Assembly: GCF_002205845.1 (NCBI RefSeq)
Contig: NZ_NISI01000014.1
Coordinates: 1 to 64,000 of the forward strand
Reading direction: 5' to 3'
DNA: 64,000 nucleotides
Source of the DNA: Roseateles puraquae
GTDB taxonomy: Bacteria > Pseudomonadota > Gammaproteobacteria > Burkholderiales > Burkholderiaceae_C
The notes beneath the pieces are model-generated. The model was not told where the DNA came from and did not search any database. It saw only the letters and a list, made by a program, of their open reading frames with translations. This document shows positions 1 to 11,509 of this stretch, in pieces; positions within the stretch are counted from its first letter, which is position 1; the number at the start of each line of letters is the position of its first letter. Position numbers and translations under genes: made by a program.

Positions 1-43
1 CGCGCTCACGCACCTCGGGCGAGAACTTGTTCGACTTGCTCAT
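1..43 (-). CDS. IS3-family transposase OrfA, N-terminus only (runs off the window)
   Basis: The minus strand from 43 reads [15 protein letters not shown], the usual start of OrfA (helix-turn-helix subunit) in IS3-family elements. The gene continues beyond the left edge, so completeness cannot be judged. The start codon is intact here, unlike in the related remnant near 3.7 kb. OrfA normally forms an OrfAB fusion transposase with OrfB by frameshifting; that part lies outside the window. Confidence 0.75.
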   Translation of the reverse strand, partial: MSKSNKFSPEVRER

Positions 44-93
44 GGCTCAATCCTCTCAGAGTGTTGAGCCTCCTCGAAACCCGGGGCGATTCA
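1..93 (-). mobile_element. IS3-family element, left end with terminal inverted repeat
   Basis: Read on the minus strand, the sequence begins at 93 with TGAATCGCCCCGGG, the typical terminal repeat of an IS3-family element. A short leader with a GAGAGGATT ribosome-binding stretch and the OrfA start follow. The element body extends left of the window. About 85% of these bases recur in the same orientation at 3665-3758. Confidence 0.65.
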
Positions 94-168
94 GTCCGTC
101 TTGAACGGTGCTCCGTATGTACCTCGGTAGCCACATCGGCTCGCCTGTCCCAACCATGGAAGCACCTC

Positions 169-2034
169 ATGAAAGTTGAAAGCTTGTCGCGACGCGCGCT
201 GTGCGCCGCTGGCCTTGTTGCATTTGCCCTGACCGGCTGCGGAGGCGGTGGCAGCAGCTACCAAAGCGCCCCGATGTCCCAGCCGCCGGAAACCATCACG
301 GCCACGATGACCGGCGACCAGGAAGTACCGGTTCGTGTGAACAGTGGCGCGACTGGTGTAGCGACCTTCTCGCTCACGCGATCCACCCGCACGCTCAGTG
401 GCACCATCAAGGTCGATGGCGTGATCCCAACCGCTGCGCACATCCATCTCGGCGCGGCCGGAACGGCAGGCGCCGTTGCCATCCCGCTCTCCATCGCTGC
501 GAACTACGACGTGACTTTGGCGGCGACGGTACTCACTCCGGAACAACTGGCCAGCCTCGATGCAGGTCAGCTCTACGTCAATATCCACAGCTCGGCCAAC
601 CCGAATGGTGAGATTCGCGGGCAACTGGGCCGCGAGGTCTACGTGGCACGCCTGAATGGAAGCCAGGAGAACCCTGCGGTGACCTCCGCCGCGACCGGCC
701 AGGGTTACGTGGTGCTAAACCCAGCAACACGCGCGATCAGCGGCGAAGTAGAACTTGCCGGCATCACCGCGACGGCTGCTCACATCCACACTGGTGCCGT
801 CGGCAACAACGGCGCAGTCCTGGTGCCGTTGACGGACCATGGTGGCCACGACCACTTCGTGATCCCTGACAACACGGTATTGAGCCCGTCCGACGTTGAT
901 GCGCTGCGCAGTGGTGGCCTCTATTTCAACGCGCACAGCGCAGCCAACCCCAACGGCGAGGTGCGAGGTCAGATCGGCCGACGGGTGCTCTACGCCTTTG
1001 CATCGGGCATGCAAGAGGTGCCCAGCACCACCTCTTCAGCGACAGGCAAAGGCGTCTTCGTCTACGACCCCGTGACACGCGGCCTCACTGGCAATTTCAC
1101 GGTGTCCGATGTCACCGCAACGGCGGCGCATCTGCACACGGGCGCTGTGGGCGTCAATGGCGCCGTCAGCGTGCCGCTCACTGAATCCACCGCCGGCAGC
1201 GGCATCTGGGCTGTCCCTGCGAACACCGTCCTCGACGCGACCAAAGCCCAAGCTTTCCTCACCGGCGGCATGTATGCCAACGCGCACTCGGCCACATTCA
1301 CCGGCGGCGAGATCCGTGGGCAGGTCGGTCGTGAGGTCTATAACGCGAGCCTCACCGGCGCACAAGAGACGGCAGTCATCGCGACCAACGCCACCGGGAA
1401 AGCCTTCGCGATTGTCGATCCGGAGACGTTGAGTCTCACCGCGGACCTGACCATCACCGGCCTCAAGGCCACGCTGGCTCACATCCATACGGCTGCGCTC
1501 GGCACGGATGGTCCCGTGACGTTCCCGTTGACAGACGCCGGCACAGGAGACCATTTCATGCTGGCCAACGGCAGCATCACCGCGGCGCAGCTGGATAGTC
1601 TGCGATCGGGTGGGATGTACTTTAACGCTCACAGCGCTGCGCATCCGACTGGCGAGATCCGCGGCCAGGCTGGCCTGTGGGTCCTGGCAGCCGCCGCCGC
1701 GGGGAGCCAGGAAGTTCCTGCAAACACCTCGACCGCGTCAGGCCGTGCGCTGTTCTCCATGACCCCCTTCACGCGGGAGATCAAGGGCACCTTCAGACTC
1801 ACTGGCATCGCGGCGACGGCGGCACATATCCATGCGGCGCCTGTCGGAACCAACGGGCCAATCGTCCTTGCCTTCAGTGAGCTTCAGCCGCAGAGCGGCA
1901 TCTTTGGCCCGGCGGCTGGTGCCGTGTTCACTGCCTCCCAAGCGCAGCAACTGATGACGGGCGGCATGTACGTCAACGCACATTCGGCAACGCTGCCCGC
2001 CGGCGAAATTCGCGGTCAGCTCTCTCTGCAGTAG
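169..2034 (+). CDS. secreted lipoprotein with five tandem CHRD domains
   Basis: The 621-residue product starts at ATG 169, where a lipoprotein signal begins (RR, hydrophobic stretch, lipobox LTGC at about residues 21-24, then a Gly/Ser linker). An in-frame upstream extension lacks signal character and crosses the IS end, so I reject it. Five repeats of about 115-120 residues follow. Each carries a GxQExP start, a TAAHIH-like centre and a GGxYxNxHSAxxPxGEIRGQ-like end, which is the CHRD (chordin) domain. CHRD proteins are surface or periplasmic and their biochemical role in bacteria is largely unknown. It sits just inside an IS end, with a PEP-CTERM gene and a TPR gene downstream. Family call is firm; function is not. 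Confidence 0.85.
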   Translation: MKVESLSRRALCAAGLVAFALTGCGGGGSSYQSAPMSQPPETITATMTGDQEVPVRVNSGATGVATFSLTRSTRTLSGTIKVDGVIPTAAHIHLGAAGTAGAVAIPLSIAANYDVTLAATVLTPEQLASLDAGQLYVNIHSSANPNGEIRGQLGREVYVARLNGSQENPAVTSAATGQGYVVLNPATRAISGEVELAGITATAAHIHTGAVGNNGAVLVPLTDHGGHDHFVIPDNTVLSPSDVDALRSGGLYFNAHSAANPNGEVRGQIGRRVLYAFASGMQEVPSTTSSATGKGVFVYDPVTRGLTGNFTVSDVTATAAHLHTGAVGVNGAVSVPLTESTAGSGIWAVPANTVLDATKAQAFLTGGMYANAHSATFTGGEIRGQVGREVYNASLTGAQETAVIATNATGKAFAIVDPETLSLTADLTITGLKATLAHIHTAALGTDGPVTFPLTDAGTGDHFMLANGSITAAQLDSLRSGGMYFNAHSAAHPTGEIRGQAGLWVLAAAAAGSQEVPANTSTASGRALFSMTPFTREIKGTFRLTGIAATAAHIHAAPVGTNGPIVLAFSELQPQSGIFGPAAGAVFTASQAQQLMTGGMYVNAHSATLPAGEIRGQLSLQ

Positions 2035-2113
2035 TCGCCCACGCCACCTCGCGGCGGCCGAACCACCTGTTCTAGGGGTAGTCCGTCGCAGCCCAAGGCG
2101 CGTAGGTCTCACG

Positions 2114-2136
2114 GGTGGGCCCTGTGCCCACCTCTC
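2114..2136 (+). terminator. hairpin after the CHRD gene, possible terminator
   Basis: GGTGGGC, a five-base loop, then GCCCACC form a perfect seven-base-pair stem, followed by TCTCTT. The T tract is short, so this is a weak intrinsic terminator candidate or an mRNA-stabilising hairpin between the CHRD and PEP-CTERM genes. Confidence 0.4.
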
Positions 2137-2161
2137 TTACGTGCAACCTCAAGGAATCCGA

Positions 2162-2833
2162 ATGAAATCTGTTTCTCTCAGTCGTACCTCGGCCACGCGC
2201 ACGGTCGCGTTTGCCTCGCTGCTCGTGATGGCAGTCGCGGCCCACAAGAACGCCAGCGCTGATCCGGTGCTCTTGAATACTGACCCGTTTGCTGGTAGCA
2301 CCGCGCTCACCACGCCAGGCCGTCAGATCTTTGCTGGTCAGGAACGGACCCTGCCCGGCTTCTCCACGCAGAACGACAGCTTCGTTTTCGACCTGAAGGC
2401 CTTCAGCGCCTATGGCGTGACCAGCCTGAGCTTCCTCAATGCCCCGTCCAGTGGCATTCCGAGCTCGGGTTTCAACGTCATCGTGTTGCAGGACTTCGAC
2501 AATGACAACAACCCGGCCACACCGTTCGCCGCGGGCACCGCAGCCAACGTCATTGCGAACCGCATCGACACTGATGGGGCTGGTTTCTTCATCTACAAGA
2601 ACAGCGCCCTCGACGTGAACCGCCTCGTGTTTTCGACGAACCTGAATAGTGCTTCCGCGGATCTGAGCATCCTGGCGCGTATTGCCTCACCGACCGGACA
2701 AGCGGCCATCGACGAGCTCCCCCGTTTCACCGCGGACAACTTTGTCGCTACGGTGCCCGAGCCCTCCTCACTCGCCCTGATTGGCGCCGGCCTTACAGGC
2801 GTTGCCGCCATCCGGCGCCGCAAGAAGGCTTGA
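2162..2833 (+). CDS. PEP-CTERM sorting-signal protein
   Basis: The 223-residue protein has an N-terminal signal peptide (to about residue 33, ending ASA) and a C-terminal tripartite signal: VPEPSSLAL, a hydrophobic helix, and the basic tail IRRRKKA. This is the PEP-CTERM motif recognised by the exosortase/EpsH system that places proteins at the outer surface, often together with exopolysaccharide production. The middle is low-similarity and rich in Asn/Asp. Start ATG 2162 is chosen because AAGGA lies just upstream and the signal peptide begins there. No exosortase gene is in the window. Function of the exported domain is unknown. Confidence 0.85.
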   Translation: MKSVSLSRTSATRTVAFASLLVMAVAAHKNASADPVLLNTDPFAGSTALTTPGRQIFAGQERTLPGFSTQNDSFVFDLKAFSAYGVTSLSFLNAPSSGIPSSGFNVIVLQDFDNDNNPATPFAAGTAANVIANRIDTDGAGFFIYKNSALDVNRLVFSTNLNSASADLSILARIASPTGQAAIDELPRFTADNFVATVPEPSSLALIGAGLTGVAAIRRRKKA

Positions 2834-2907
2834 TCGACTGAGCAGGCAAGTCGGCCTTCACAGGTCGTCTTGCCGTTCAAGCGCGTTTGACAACCTAGGA
2901 GCTGAAT

Positions 2908-3411
2908 ATGAAATCAATGATGACGAAGAGCCTCGCGGCCACTGCCCTTGTCCTTCCGTTGATCTGCCAAACGGCTCGTGCGGCCGACATGTCGCCGCCT
3001 ATCGCTGCCACTGGTCCCGCTACTGCCCTCAATCGCCTCGCTACAGCTCGCAGTCTTATCGAGTCCCGTCAGTGGGCCGCGGCGCTGGCCGAGTTGAAAC
3101 GCGTCGATGACCGTGGTAGCGCCGACTGGAACAACCTGATGGGCTATACGCTGCGTAAGTCAGCGAACCCCGATCTGACTGCCTCGGAGCGCTACTACGA
3201 CACTGCGCTTCGCATCGATCCCCATCATAGGAACGCACTCGAGTATTCGGGTGAGCTCTACCTCATGAAGGGCGACCTGACTAAGGCCCAGGAACGCTTG
3301 GCTCTGCTAGCAGCAGAGTGCAGGATGGGCTGCGAGCAACTCGCGGATCTAAAGGAGTCCATCTCGCGCTTCCAAGCCAACGGCAACAAGTACGTCGCCA
3401 AGGGGGGGTGA
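2908..3411 (+). CDS. exported TPR-repeat protein
   Basis: The 167-residue product has a signal peptide ending QTARA-AD at about residue 26, so it is probably periplasmic. Residues about 40-150 contain TPR-like helical repeats, such as ALAELKRVDDRGSADWNNLMGY and YYDTALRIDPHHRNALEYSGELY. A good ribosome-binding site (TAGGAG) precedes ATG 2908. The 74-base gap after the PEP-CTERM gene suggests co-transcription. TPR proteins mediate protein contacts; a partner role for the neighbouring surface proteins is inference only. Confidence 0.75.
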   Translation: MKSMMTKSLAATALVLPLICQTARAADMSPPIAATGPATALNRLATARSLIESRQWAAALAELKRVDDRGSADWNNLMGYTLRKSANPDLTASERYYDTALRIDPHHRNALEYSGELYLMKGDLTKAQERLALLAAECRMGCEQLADLKESISRFQANGNKYVAKGG

Positions 3412-3429
3412 GCGCTTCTTCGGGCCCAT

Positions 3430-3708
3430 TGTGGATTGCAGGTTTGCGCGCGATTGGCTCAGGGCCTTATGCATCTCGCGTTCGAGTTTCTTCACATGCT
3501 AGGCCTCGCTGGTCGTAACGCCCTCACGCACACAGGCATCGACGTCAGCGCGGTTAACCTATTCGTTCAGCGTCTGCGGCAGCGGCTGGTCTCGAGTTCG
3601 ATGGTCACGATGGCCGTGTACCCCGACGGGTGTTCTCCTGGGCATTTCTGCACCTTCCTCACCGCGCGCTCACGCATCTCGGGCGAGAACTTGTTCGACT
3701 TGCTCTTA
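3430..3708 (-). pseudogene. decayed IS3-family OrfA remnant
   Basis: The minus strand matches OrfA of IS3-family elements but is clearly dead. The start codon is AAG instead of ATG ([17 protein letters not shown]). A frameshift separates the first part from PQTLNE-stop-VNRADVDACVREGVTT, and another stop follows before HVKKLEREMHKAL. The fragment stops near the TPR gene. It is a second copy, in the same orientation, of the element entering at the left edge. Confidence 0.75.
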
Positions 3709-3758
3709 GCTCAATCCTCTCAGAGTGTTGAGCCCGCTCGATATCGTGGGGCGATTCA
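3665..3758 (-). repeat. second copy of the IS3-family end (direct repeat of 1-93)
   Basis: This stretch matches 1-93 in the same orientation with one indel and scattered substitutions, and ends in the same terminal repeat TGAATCGCCCC. The CHRD, PEP-CTERM and TPR genes therefore lie between two same-orientation copies. The 178 bases from 3759 to the end of hoxJ hold no feature I recognise. Confidence 0.75.
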
Positions 3759-3936
3759 ATCCACCATTGTGCCGAGCGACAGAGCGGCGGTCTTCAACTT
3801 CGCGGAGATCCGTGGTGGGCGGATCGCACGAGACTTCCTGCAGGTTGGCACCGCTGCCGGCTGGCGTGGTAGCCTGCGGAGACTTCCAAGGTGGCAACTC
3901 AATGCCGTTTGCGAATTGGTGCGTCTATTCCATTGC

Positions 3937-5322
<1,386 letters not shown>

Positions 5323-5327
5323 GGCGG

Positions 5328-6788
5328 TCAATGAACGGTGCAGACCATGCACGGGTCGAAGGAGCGCACGACGTGCTGCACCGCCACCGGCGTGTCCTCG
5401 CCGTCCTGCACCGGCGTGTCGACGAGCGCCTGCTCCAGCGCGCCGGGCGTGCCGGCCGCGTCGCGTGGCGAGAAGTTCCAGCTCGTGGGCGCCACGATCT
5501 GGTAGTTGGCGATGCGCCCGCCGCGCACCTGCACCCAGTGCCCCAGCGCGCCACGCGCCGCCTCGTTCAGGCCCATGCCTTCGCCGTCCTGCGGCAGGCG
5601 CGTGGGCTCGCAATACGGCTGGCCGGGCTCCAGGGCGCGCAGCCAGGCTTCGATCAGCGGCACCACGCGCGCCAGCTCCAGCACGCGGGCCAGCACGCGC
5701 GTGAACACGGTGCCGCCGTGGCGACGAACTGCGTCCAGCACCAGCGGATGGCCCGCAGCGAGCTGGCGGGCGATGGCACCGGTCTCCACCACCTGCCCGG
5801 CCAGCCGCGGCGCCTTGTTCCAGGTGTAGGCGCCAGGCTTGTCGGCGTCGGGTTCGGTCACGCCCTCGCGTGGGTGGCGCGGGCCACCGGCGTCCAGCAA
5901 CCAGGCGTGCGTGGCGTCCTCGGTGATGACGGCGGTGTCCAGCGGCTGCAGGGCACCCAGCGCCGCATCCCAGACGCCCGCCGCCAAGGCGTGGCCGCCT
6001 TCGGGCTGCGGGTAGGCGCCGTAGCTCAGGTAGCGCCCCGGCCCCGGGCCGAGCGCTGCCAGCGCCGGGTCCAGCATGGCACTGAGGAAGAGGCGGAAGT
6101 CGCCGCGCTCGGGCTGCTGCGCATGCCAGGCCCACAGCGCGTCCTCGTCGGGCAGCACATCGAACGCTTCCAGCGGCGTGCCGCCGAACAGCTCGCGCTC
6201 CAGGAAACCGCGGAACTCACGCACCCGCGCGAGCAGCCGCGTGCGCTCGGCAGGCTCGACGGCGCGGGACGAGCCGCCCGGCTCCAGCCCCTGGGTGTGC
6301 GGCCATTTGCCCGCCAGGGTGCCCAGCAGCTCGAACCAGCGCTGGCGCGCGGCAATCGCCTTGCGCGTTTGCTCGCCCCGATCCGGCAGGAAGCGCTCCA
6401 CCGCCTCCGCATGCCAGGGCCGGCCGGCGTAGACGGCGCGGGCGAAGTCGGGCATGAAGAACAGGTAGAAGTGGCTCAGGTGGTCGGCCAGGTTCTCGAT
6501 GGCCAGGATGGTGTTGGTGACGTGGCGACCGTTCGCCGGCATCGCCACGCCGGCCAGGTCGGCCAGCGCATGCGCCGCCGCGACGGACTGCGACACCGAG
6601 CAGATGCCGCAGATGCGCGGCACATAGACCAGCGCGTCGTGCGGGGCCTTGCCCTGCAGGATCTGCTCGAAGCCACGGTACATCGGCGCGTTGACATGCG
6701 CCGCGCGCACGCGGCCGTCGGCGATGTCGAGCGTGACCTCCAGGTCACCTTCCACGCGGTTGAAAGGACCGACGAGCAGGCGCTTCAT
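5328..6788 (-). CDS. hoxC: regulatory [NiFe] hydrogenase large subunit HoxC/HupV
   Basis: The 486-residue protein carries the N-terminal Ni-binding motif RICGIC (C60, C63) and the C-terminal motif DPCMVCTVH. The polypeptide ends exactly at that His, so there is no C-terminal peptide for a maturation endoprotease to remove. This is the hallmark of H2-sensing (group 2b) hydrogenases and separates it from HoxG in the same cluster. Its ATG overlaps the hoxB stop (ATGA). With HoxB it forms the H2 receptor that signals to HoxJ in the cytoplasm. Confidence 0.93.
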   Translation of the reverse strand: MKRLLVGPFNRVEGDLEVTLDIADGRVRAAHVNAPMYRGFEQILQGKAPHDALVYVPRICGICSVSQSVAAAHALADLAGVAMPANGRHVTNTILAIENLADHLSHFYLFFMPDFARAVYAGRPWHAEAVERFLPDRGEQTRKAIAARQRWFELLGTLAGKWPHTQGLEPGGSSRAVEPAERTRLLARVREFRGFLERELFGGTPLEAFDVLPDEDALWAWHAQQPERGDFRLFLSAMLDPALAALGPGPGRYLSYGAYPQPEGGHALAAGVWDAALGALQPLDTAVITEDATHAWLLDAGGPRHPREGVTEPDADKPGAYTWNKAPRLAGQVVETGAIARQLAAGHPLVLDAVRRHGGTVFTRVLARVLELARVVPLIEAWLRALEPGQPYCEPTRLPQDGEGMGLNEAARGALGHWVQVRGGRIANYQIVAPTSWNFSPRDAAGTPGALEQALVDTPVQDGEDTPVAVQHVVRSFDPCMVCTVH

Positions 6789-7795
6789 TTCAGGCGGGTC
6801 TTGCGGATGGCCGGCGTGACGACGCGGTGGTCGGCCGTGGCGTTGAGTTTCACGCGCTTGGGCGTGGCCGACTTGGACAGCGAGGCCAGCGCCACGAACC
6901 AGGCCTTGGGCATGTCGGTGGGCAGGCCGATGGGGATGCCGGCGATCTTGGGCGTCTCGTGGAAAGGATGGCCGGGCTCCTGGAAGCCCGGCTCGGTGCA
7001 GGCGATGCAGGCGTAGCCGCCGCGCGTGCAGGAGCCCTCGCCATTCCACAGCCGCGTGTTGCAGTCGGCATGCACCTGGGTGCCCTTGCAGCCCATGTGT
7101 TCCATCATGCAGCCCAGGTCCGACGGCTTTTCGGCGCTGGCCTTGAACTCGTAGAACTCGTTGCGCGTGCAGCCGTGGTGCACGAGCTGGTCGGCATACA
7201 GGCGCGGCCGGCCCAGCGCGTCGAGCGACTCGGCCTGAAGCTCGCCCGCCGCCAGCGCCATCAGCGTGTCCATGACCCAGCCCGGGTGCGTCGGGCAGCC
7301 CGCCACGTTGACGACCGGCAGGCCCTGCTTAGACCGGAAGCCCGCGCCCAGCAGGCCGCCGATGCGGTCATCCTCGTACTGCAGGCCGCAGGCGTCGGTC
7401 GGGTTGGCACCGCCGGCGGTGATGCCGCCCCAGGCCGCACAGCTGCCGATGGCCGCGACGACACCCGCCACCTCCGCCAGCCGCTGCACCCAGTGGATCA
7501 TCGGCAGCCCCGTGCCGGCCAGCACGTGGAAGCGCCCCGTGCCGTTGGGGCCGCGCAGCAGCGCGCCTTCCACGCACAGCGCGTCCAGCCGCATCCGGCC
7601 TTCGAGCACATCGTTCAGCAAGGCGACGACGCTGCCGCCGGTCTCCAGCGACAGCGACGGGTGCCAGAGCAGGTGGATGCCCGCGTCGCGCAGCTGGCCG
7701 TGGAAATCGGTCGTGTCGGCGCACAGCAGCGACATGCTGCAGCCACCGCAGCCACCCGACTGCAGCCAGAGCACGTTGAACGGCTGACGTTCCAC
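6785..7795 (-). CDS. hoxB: regulatory [NiFe] hydrogenase small subunit HoxB/HupU
   Basis: The 336-residue protein has no Tat signal peptide, so it stays in the cytoplasm. It has the proximal-cluster CGGC motif (C16, C19) and GSCAAWGG, with Gly where the oxygen-tolerant HoxK has an extra Cys, so a standard [4Fe-4S] proximal cluster is expected. Further cysteines for the medial and distal clusters lie at about 215-275 (GCTRNEF, CNTRLWNGEGSC, CIAC). The start is GTG at 7795, two bases after the hoxA stop codon. Pairs with HoxC as H2 sensor. Confidence 0.92.
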   Translation of the reverse strand: MERQPFNVLWLQSGGCGGCSMSLLCADTTDFHGQLRDAGIHLLWHPSLSLETGGSVVALLNDVLEGRMRLDALCVEGALLRGPNGTGRFHVLAGTGLPMIHWVQRLAEVAGVVAAIGSCAAWGGITAGGANPTDACGLQYEDDRIGGLLGAGFRSKQGLPVVNVAGCPTHPGWVMDTLMALAAGELQAESLDALGRPRLYADQLVHHGCTRNEFYEFKASAEKPSDLGCMMEHMGCKGTQVHADCNTRLWNGEGSCTRGGYACIACTEPGFQEPGHPFHETPKIAGIPIGLPTDMPKAWFVALASLSKSATPKRVKLNATADHRVVTPAIRKTRLK

Positions 7796-7797
7796 TC

Positions 7798-9246
<1,449 letters not shown>

Positions 9247-9247
9247 G

Positions 9248-11008
9248 TCAGGCAGCGGCGCCGCGCTCGCGGTGCACGGCAAGGTGGCGCGGCGTCCAGG
9301 CCTGCGGCAGCTTGTGGACGAAGTGGTAGCGCGCCACGTGATAGCTGGGATCGAAACCGTAGAAGTTGCGGTGCATGCGGGAGAGTTCGTCCTGGCGGTA
9401 GGCGGCGAGCGGGCGGCGCGCCTCGTCGGCGTGGCGCGCTTGCTGCTTGGCAGCGATGCGCTGCGCCAGATTGTGCGACAGGGCCAGGGCCTCGCCGTCG
9501 AGGATGGCGCCCGCCTCGAAGGCGGTCGCGTCGGCGTCGACACAGCGGTCGATCAGGCCCAGGCGCGCCGCCTCGGCCGCGCCCAGCGGCAGGCGCCGCC
9601 GCATCAGCGCCCGGGCGCCGTCGGCACCCAGCCGGCGCGGCAGCAGATAGGTCCAGTACTCCGAGCCATAGAGATTGCCCATGTTCTTGTAGTGCGGGTT
9701 CAGCACCACGCCGCGGTGGGCCCAGACCTCGTCGGCGGCCAGCGCCAGGAAGGCACCGCCGGCACCGGCATTGCCGCGCAGCACGGCCACGGTCAACCGG
9801 TCCGTCGTCGTGATCAGCTCCAACGCCACATCGTCCATCGCGTTGATGTTGCGCCAGGACTCGTCGGCGGCACTGTCGCCCGGGCGGTGGGCGGCGGCCT
9901 CGATGCAGTTCAGGTGGATGCCGTTGCTGAAGAAGTCGCCACCGCCCAGCAGCAGCAGCACCCGCGTGTCGCGGCGCTTCACCTCGCGCAGCGCCGCCAG
10001 CAGCCGCTCGCACTGGGCGGTGGACATCGCGCCGTTGTGGAAGTCGAAGGACAGGCAGCCGAGCCGCCCGCCCGGCGGGCCGGACTCGCGGTAGCGCAGC
10101 TCGCCCCATTCGTCGTCGGGGCGCTCCAGAGGCACGGGCAGCTGGGGCAGGCGCTCCGCCTGGGCGGCGAAGGCCAGCGCGGCGGGCAGCTTGAAGGGCT
10201 GGCCGTCGCCGCAGGCCGACGCGGCGCGCGCCTGGCCGATCCAGACCGCACCGTCAACGGTGCGGCGCAGCAGCGCGCCATCGCGGCGGGCCAGCAGCTC
10301 GCCCGGCAGGCCAGGCGGCAACGAGGCCAGAAGGGCCACGCTGGCGGCATGGCCGTCGCTCAGGTGGCAGGCATGGCCGAACAGCTCGTCGGCGACGCCG
10401 GGCTGGCCATCGGCGCTGCGCAGCTTGGCGAGCACGCGGGCGCTGCCGTCCTGCTGCCAGTCGATGCGCCGCTCCGACTGCGGCATCGCGGGCCGCCACG
10501 TGCCGGCCGCTGCCGCCGCCGCAACCGGCGCGCTCGCGCCACCCTCGGCGAAGCGCGCCAGCGCGCGCAGCACGGCCTGCACGGCGGCCTCAGCCACCTC
10601 GCGGCGGTAGAGGCTGCCCTTGGACGCAGCGCGCATGGCCACATGGCCATGGTCGCAGACCGGGCCGGCATCGAACTCGGCATTGGCCTGCAGCACCGTG
10701 ACGCCCCACTCCGCCCGCCCTTCGAGCACCGCCCAGTCCAGCGCCGAAGGCCCACGATCACCCGGCGGGCCGGGGTGGACGACGAGGCAGGGCAGCCGCG
10801 TCCACACCGACTCGGGGATGCGCCGCTTCAGGAAGGGCGCGACGACCAGTTGCGGCTGGAAGAGCTCCACCGCCTCCTCGGTGACACGGTCGGCGATGTC
10901 GAACTCGACGGCCAGCGCATATCCGAGGGCGCCCAGCTCGACGAACAGCCGCTGCGTCAGGCTGTTGAAGCTGTGGCAGAGCAGCAGGATGCGCAGGGGC
11001 GCGGTCAT
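9248..11008 (-). CDS. hypX: HypX, CO-ligand synthesis from formyl-tetrahydrofolate
   Basis: The 586-residue two-domain protein has an N-terminal formyl-transferase-like domain (to about 270; HPGPPGDRGPS at about 78-88 is the folate/formyl-transfer motif) and a C-terminal enoyl-CoA hydratase/isomerase-like domain (about 290-560; GAGGAFLALAADEVW). HypX/HoxX is known to make the CO ligand of the NiFe(CN)2CO site from N10-formyl-tetrahydrofolate when oxygen is present, so it fits an aerobic H2 oxidiser. Its ATG overlaps the preceding stop (ATGA), and hoxA follows after one base. Confidence 0.9.
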   Translation of the reverse strand: MTAPLRILLLCHSFNSLTQRLFVELGALGYALAVEFDIADRVTEEAVELFQPQLVVAPFLKRRIPESVWTRLPCLVVHPGPPGDRGPSALDWAVLEGRAEWGVTVLQANAEFDAGPVCDHGHVAMRAASKGSLYRREVAEAAVQAVLRALARFAEGGASAPVAAAAAAGTWRPAMPQSERRIDWQQDGSARVLAKLRSADGQPGVADELFGHACHLSDGHAASVALLASLPPGLPGELLARRDGALLRRTVDGAVWIGQARAASACGDGQPFKLPAALAFAAQAERLPQLPVPLERPDDEWGELRYRESGPPGGRLGCLSFDFHNGAMSTAQCERLLAALREVKRRDTRVLLLLGGGDFFSNGIHLNCIEAAAHRPGDSAADESWRNINAMDDVALELITTTDRLTVAVLRGNAGAGGAFLALAADEVWAHRGVVLNPHYKNMGNLYGSEYWTYLLPRRLGADGARALMRRRLPLGAAEAARLGLIDRCVDADATAFEAGAILDGEALALSHNLAQRIAAKQQARHADEARRPLAAYRQDELSRMHRNFYGFDPSYHVARYHFVHKLPQAWTPRHLAVHRERGAAA

Positions 11009-11493
11009 GGCAGATCGCCCCCGGGGCGCAGGTCGGCGAGCAGGCTGCCGGCGCCCTTGCGGCCGAGATAGATGGCCAGCTTGGACTCGATCGCGGCCAG
11101 CGCCGTACCGTAGGCCTCGTTCGTGGCTGCCGCCAGCAGCGGGCGGCAGACGACATCGACATCGGGGCCGAAATGCGGCGTGAGCCGGACGATGGCCTTG
11201 CGCTTCAGTGATGCCAGACGCTCGTCGGCAGGGACCACCGGGGCGGGTGGCGGCGCAGGTGGCGCCGGGACGGGCGCGGCCACCACCTCCTCGATCAGCC
11301 TTCCGTCGAACAGCATCTCCACCAGCGCCACCGCATCCGCCCCCAGCTTGCCCGCCAGCAGCGCAAGCGAGTCGTGGCCGTTGACGAGGATCAACGCCAT
11401 CCGGGCGCGCGGTGCGAGCGCGCCGGAGCGCGTGGCGAGTGCCGCCACGCCCCGTGCGGTCTTGCGGTAGACGCTGTCGTCGGCCCGGTTCAT
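11005..11493 (-). CDS. uncharacterised protein between hypE and hypX
   Basis: I do not recognise a characterised family. The 162-residue product, starting at ATG 11493, has an N-terminal segment (about 8-65; KTARGVAALATRSGALAPRARMAL then LLAGKLG and LFDGRLIEE) that looks like a small winged-helix-type domain seen in many uncharacterised betaproteobacterial proteins. A Pro/Ala linker (about 68-88) leads to a helical C-terminal domain with LKRKAIVRLTPHFGPDVDVVCRPLLAA. It lacks metal-binding cysteine clusters and membrane segments. It begins 16 bases after the hypE stop, and its own stop overlaps the hypX start (ATGA). It is an extra gene compared with the R. eutropha order. Confidence 0.75.
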   Translation of the reverse strand: MNRADDSVYRKTARGVAALATRSGALAPRARMALILVNGHDSLALLAGKLGADAVALVEMLFDGRLIEEVVAAPVPAPPAPPPAPVVPADERLASLKRKAIVRLTPHFGPDVDVVCRPLLAAATNEAYGTALAAIESKLAIYLGRKGAGSLLADLRPGGDLP

Positions 11494-11509
11494 GCCGTTC
11501 GCGGGCCGG

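Noticed and set aside
300-2030. Tandem repeats at DNA level in the CHRD gene considered as a CRISPR or satellite array
   Set aside because: Repeats are about 350 bases, diverged in DNA and explained by five CHRD protein domains.
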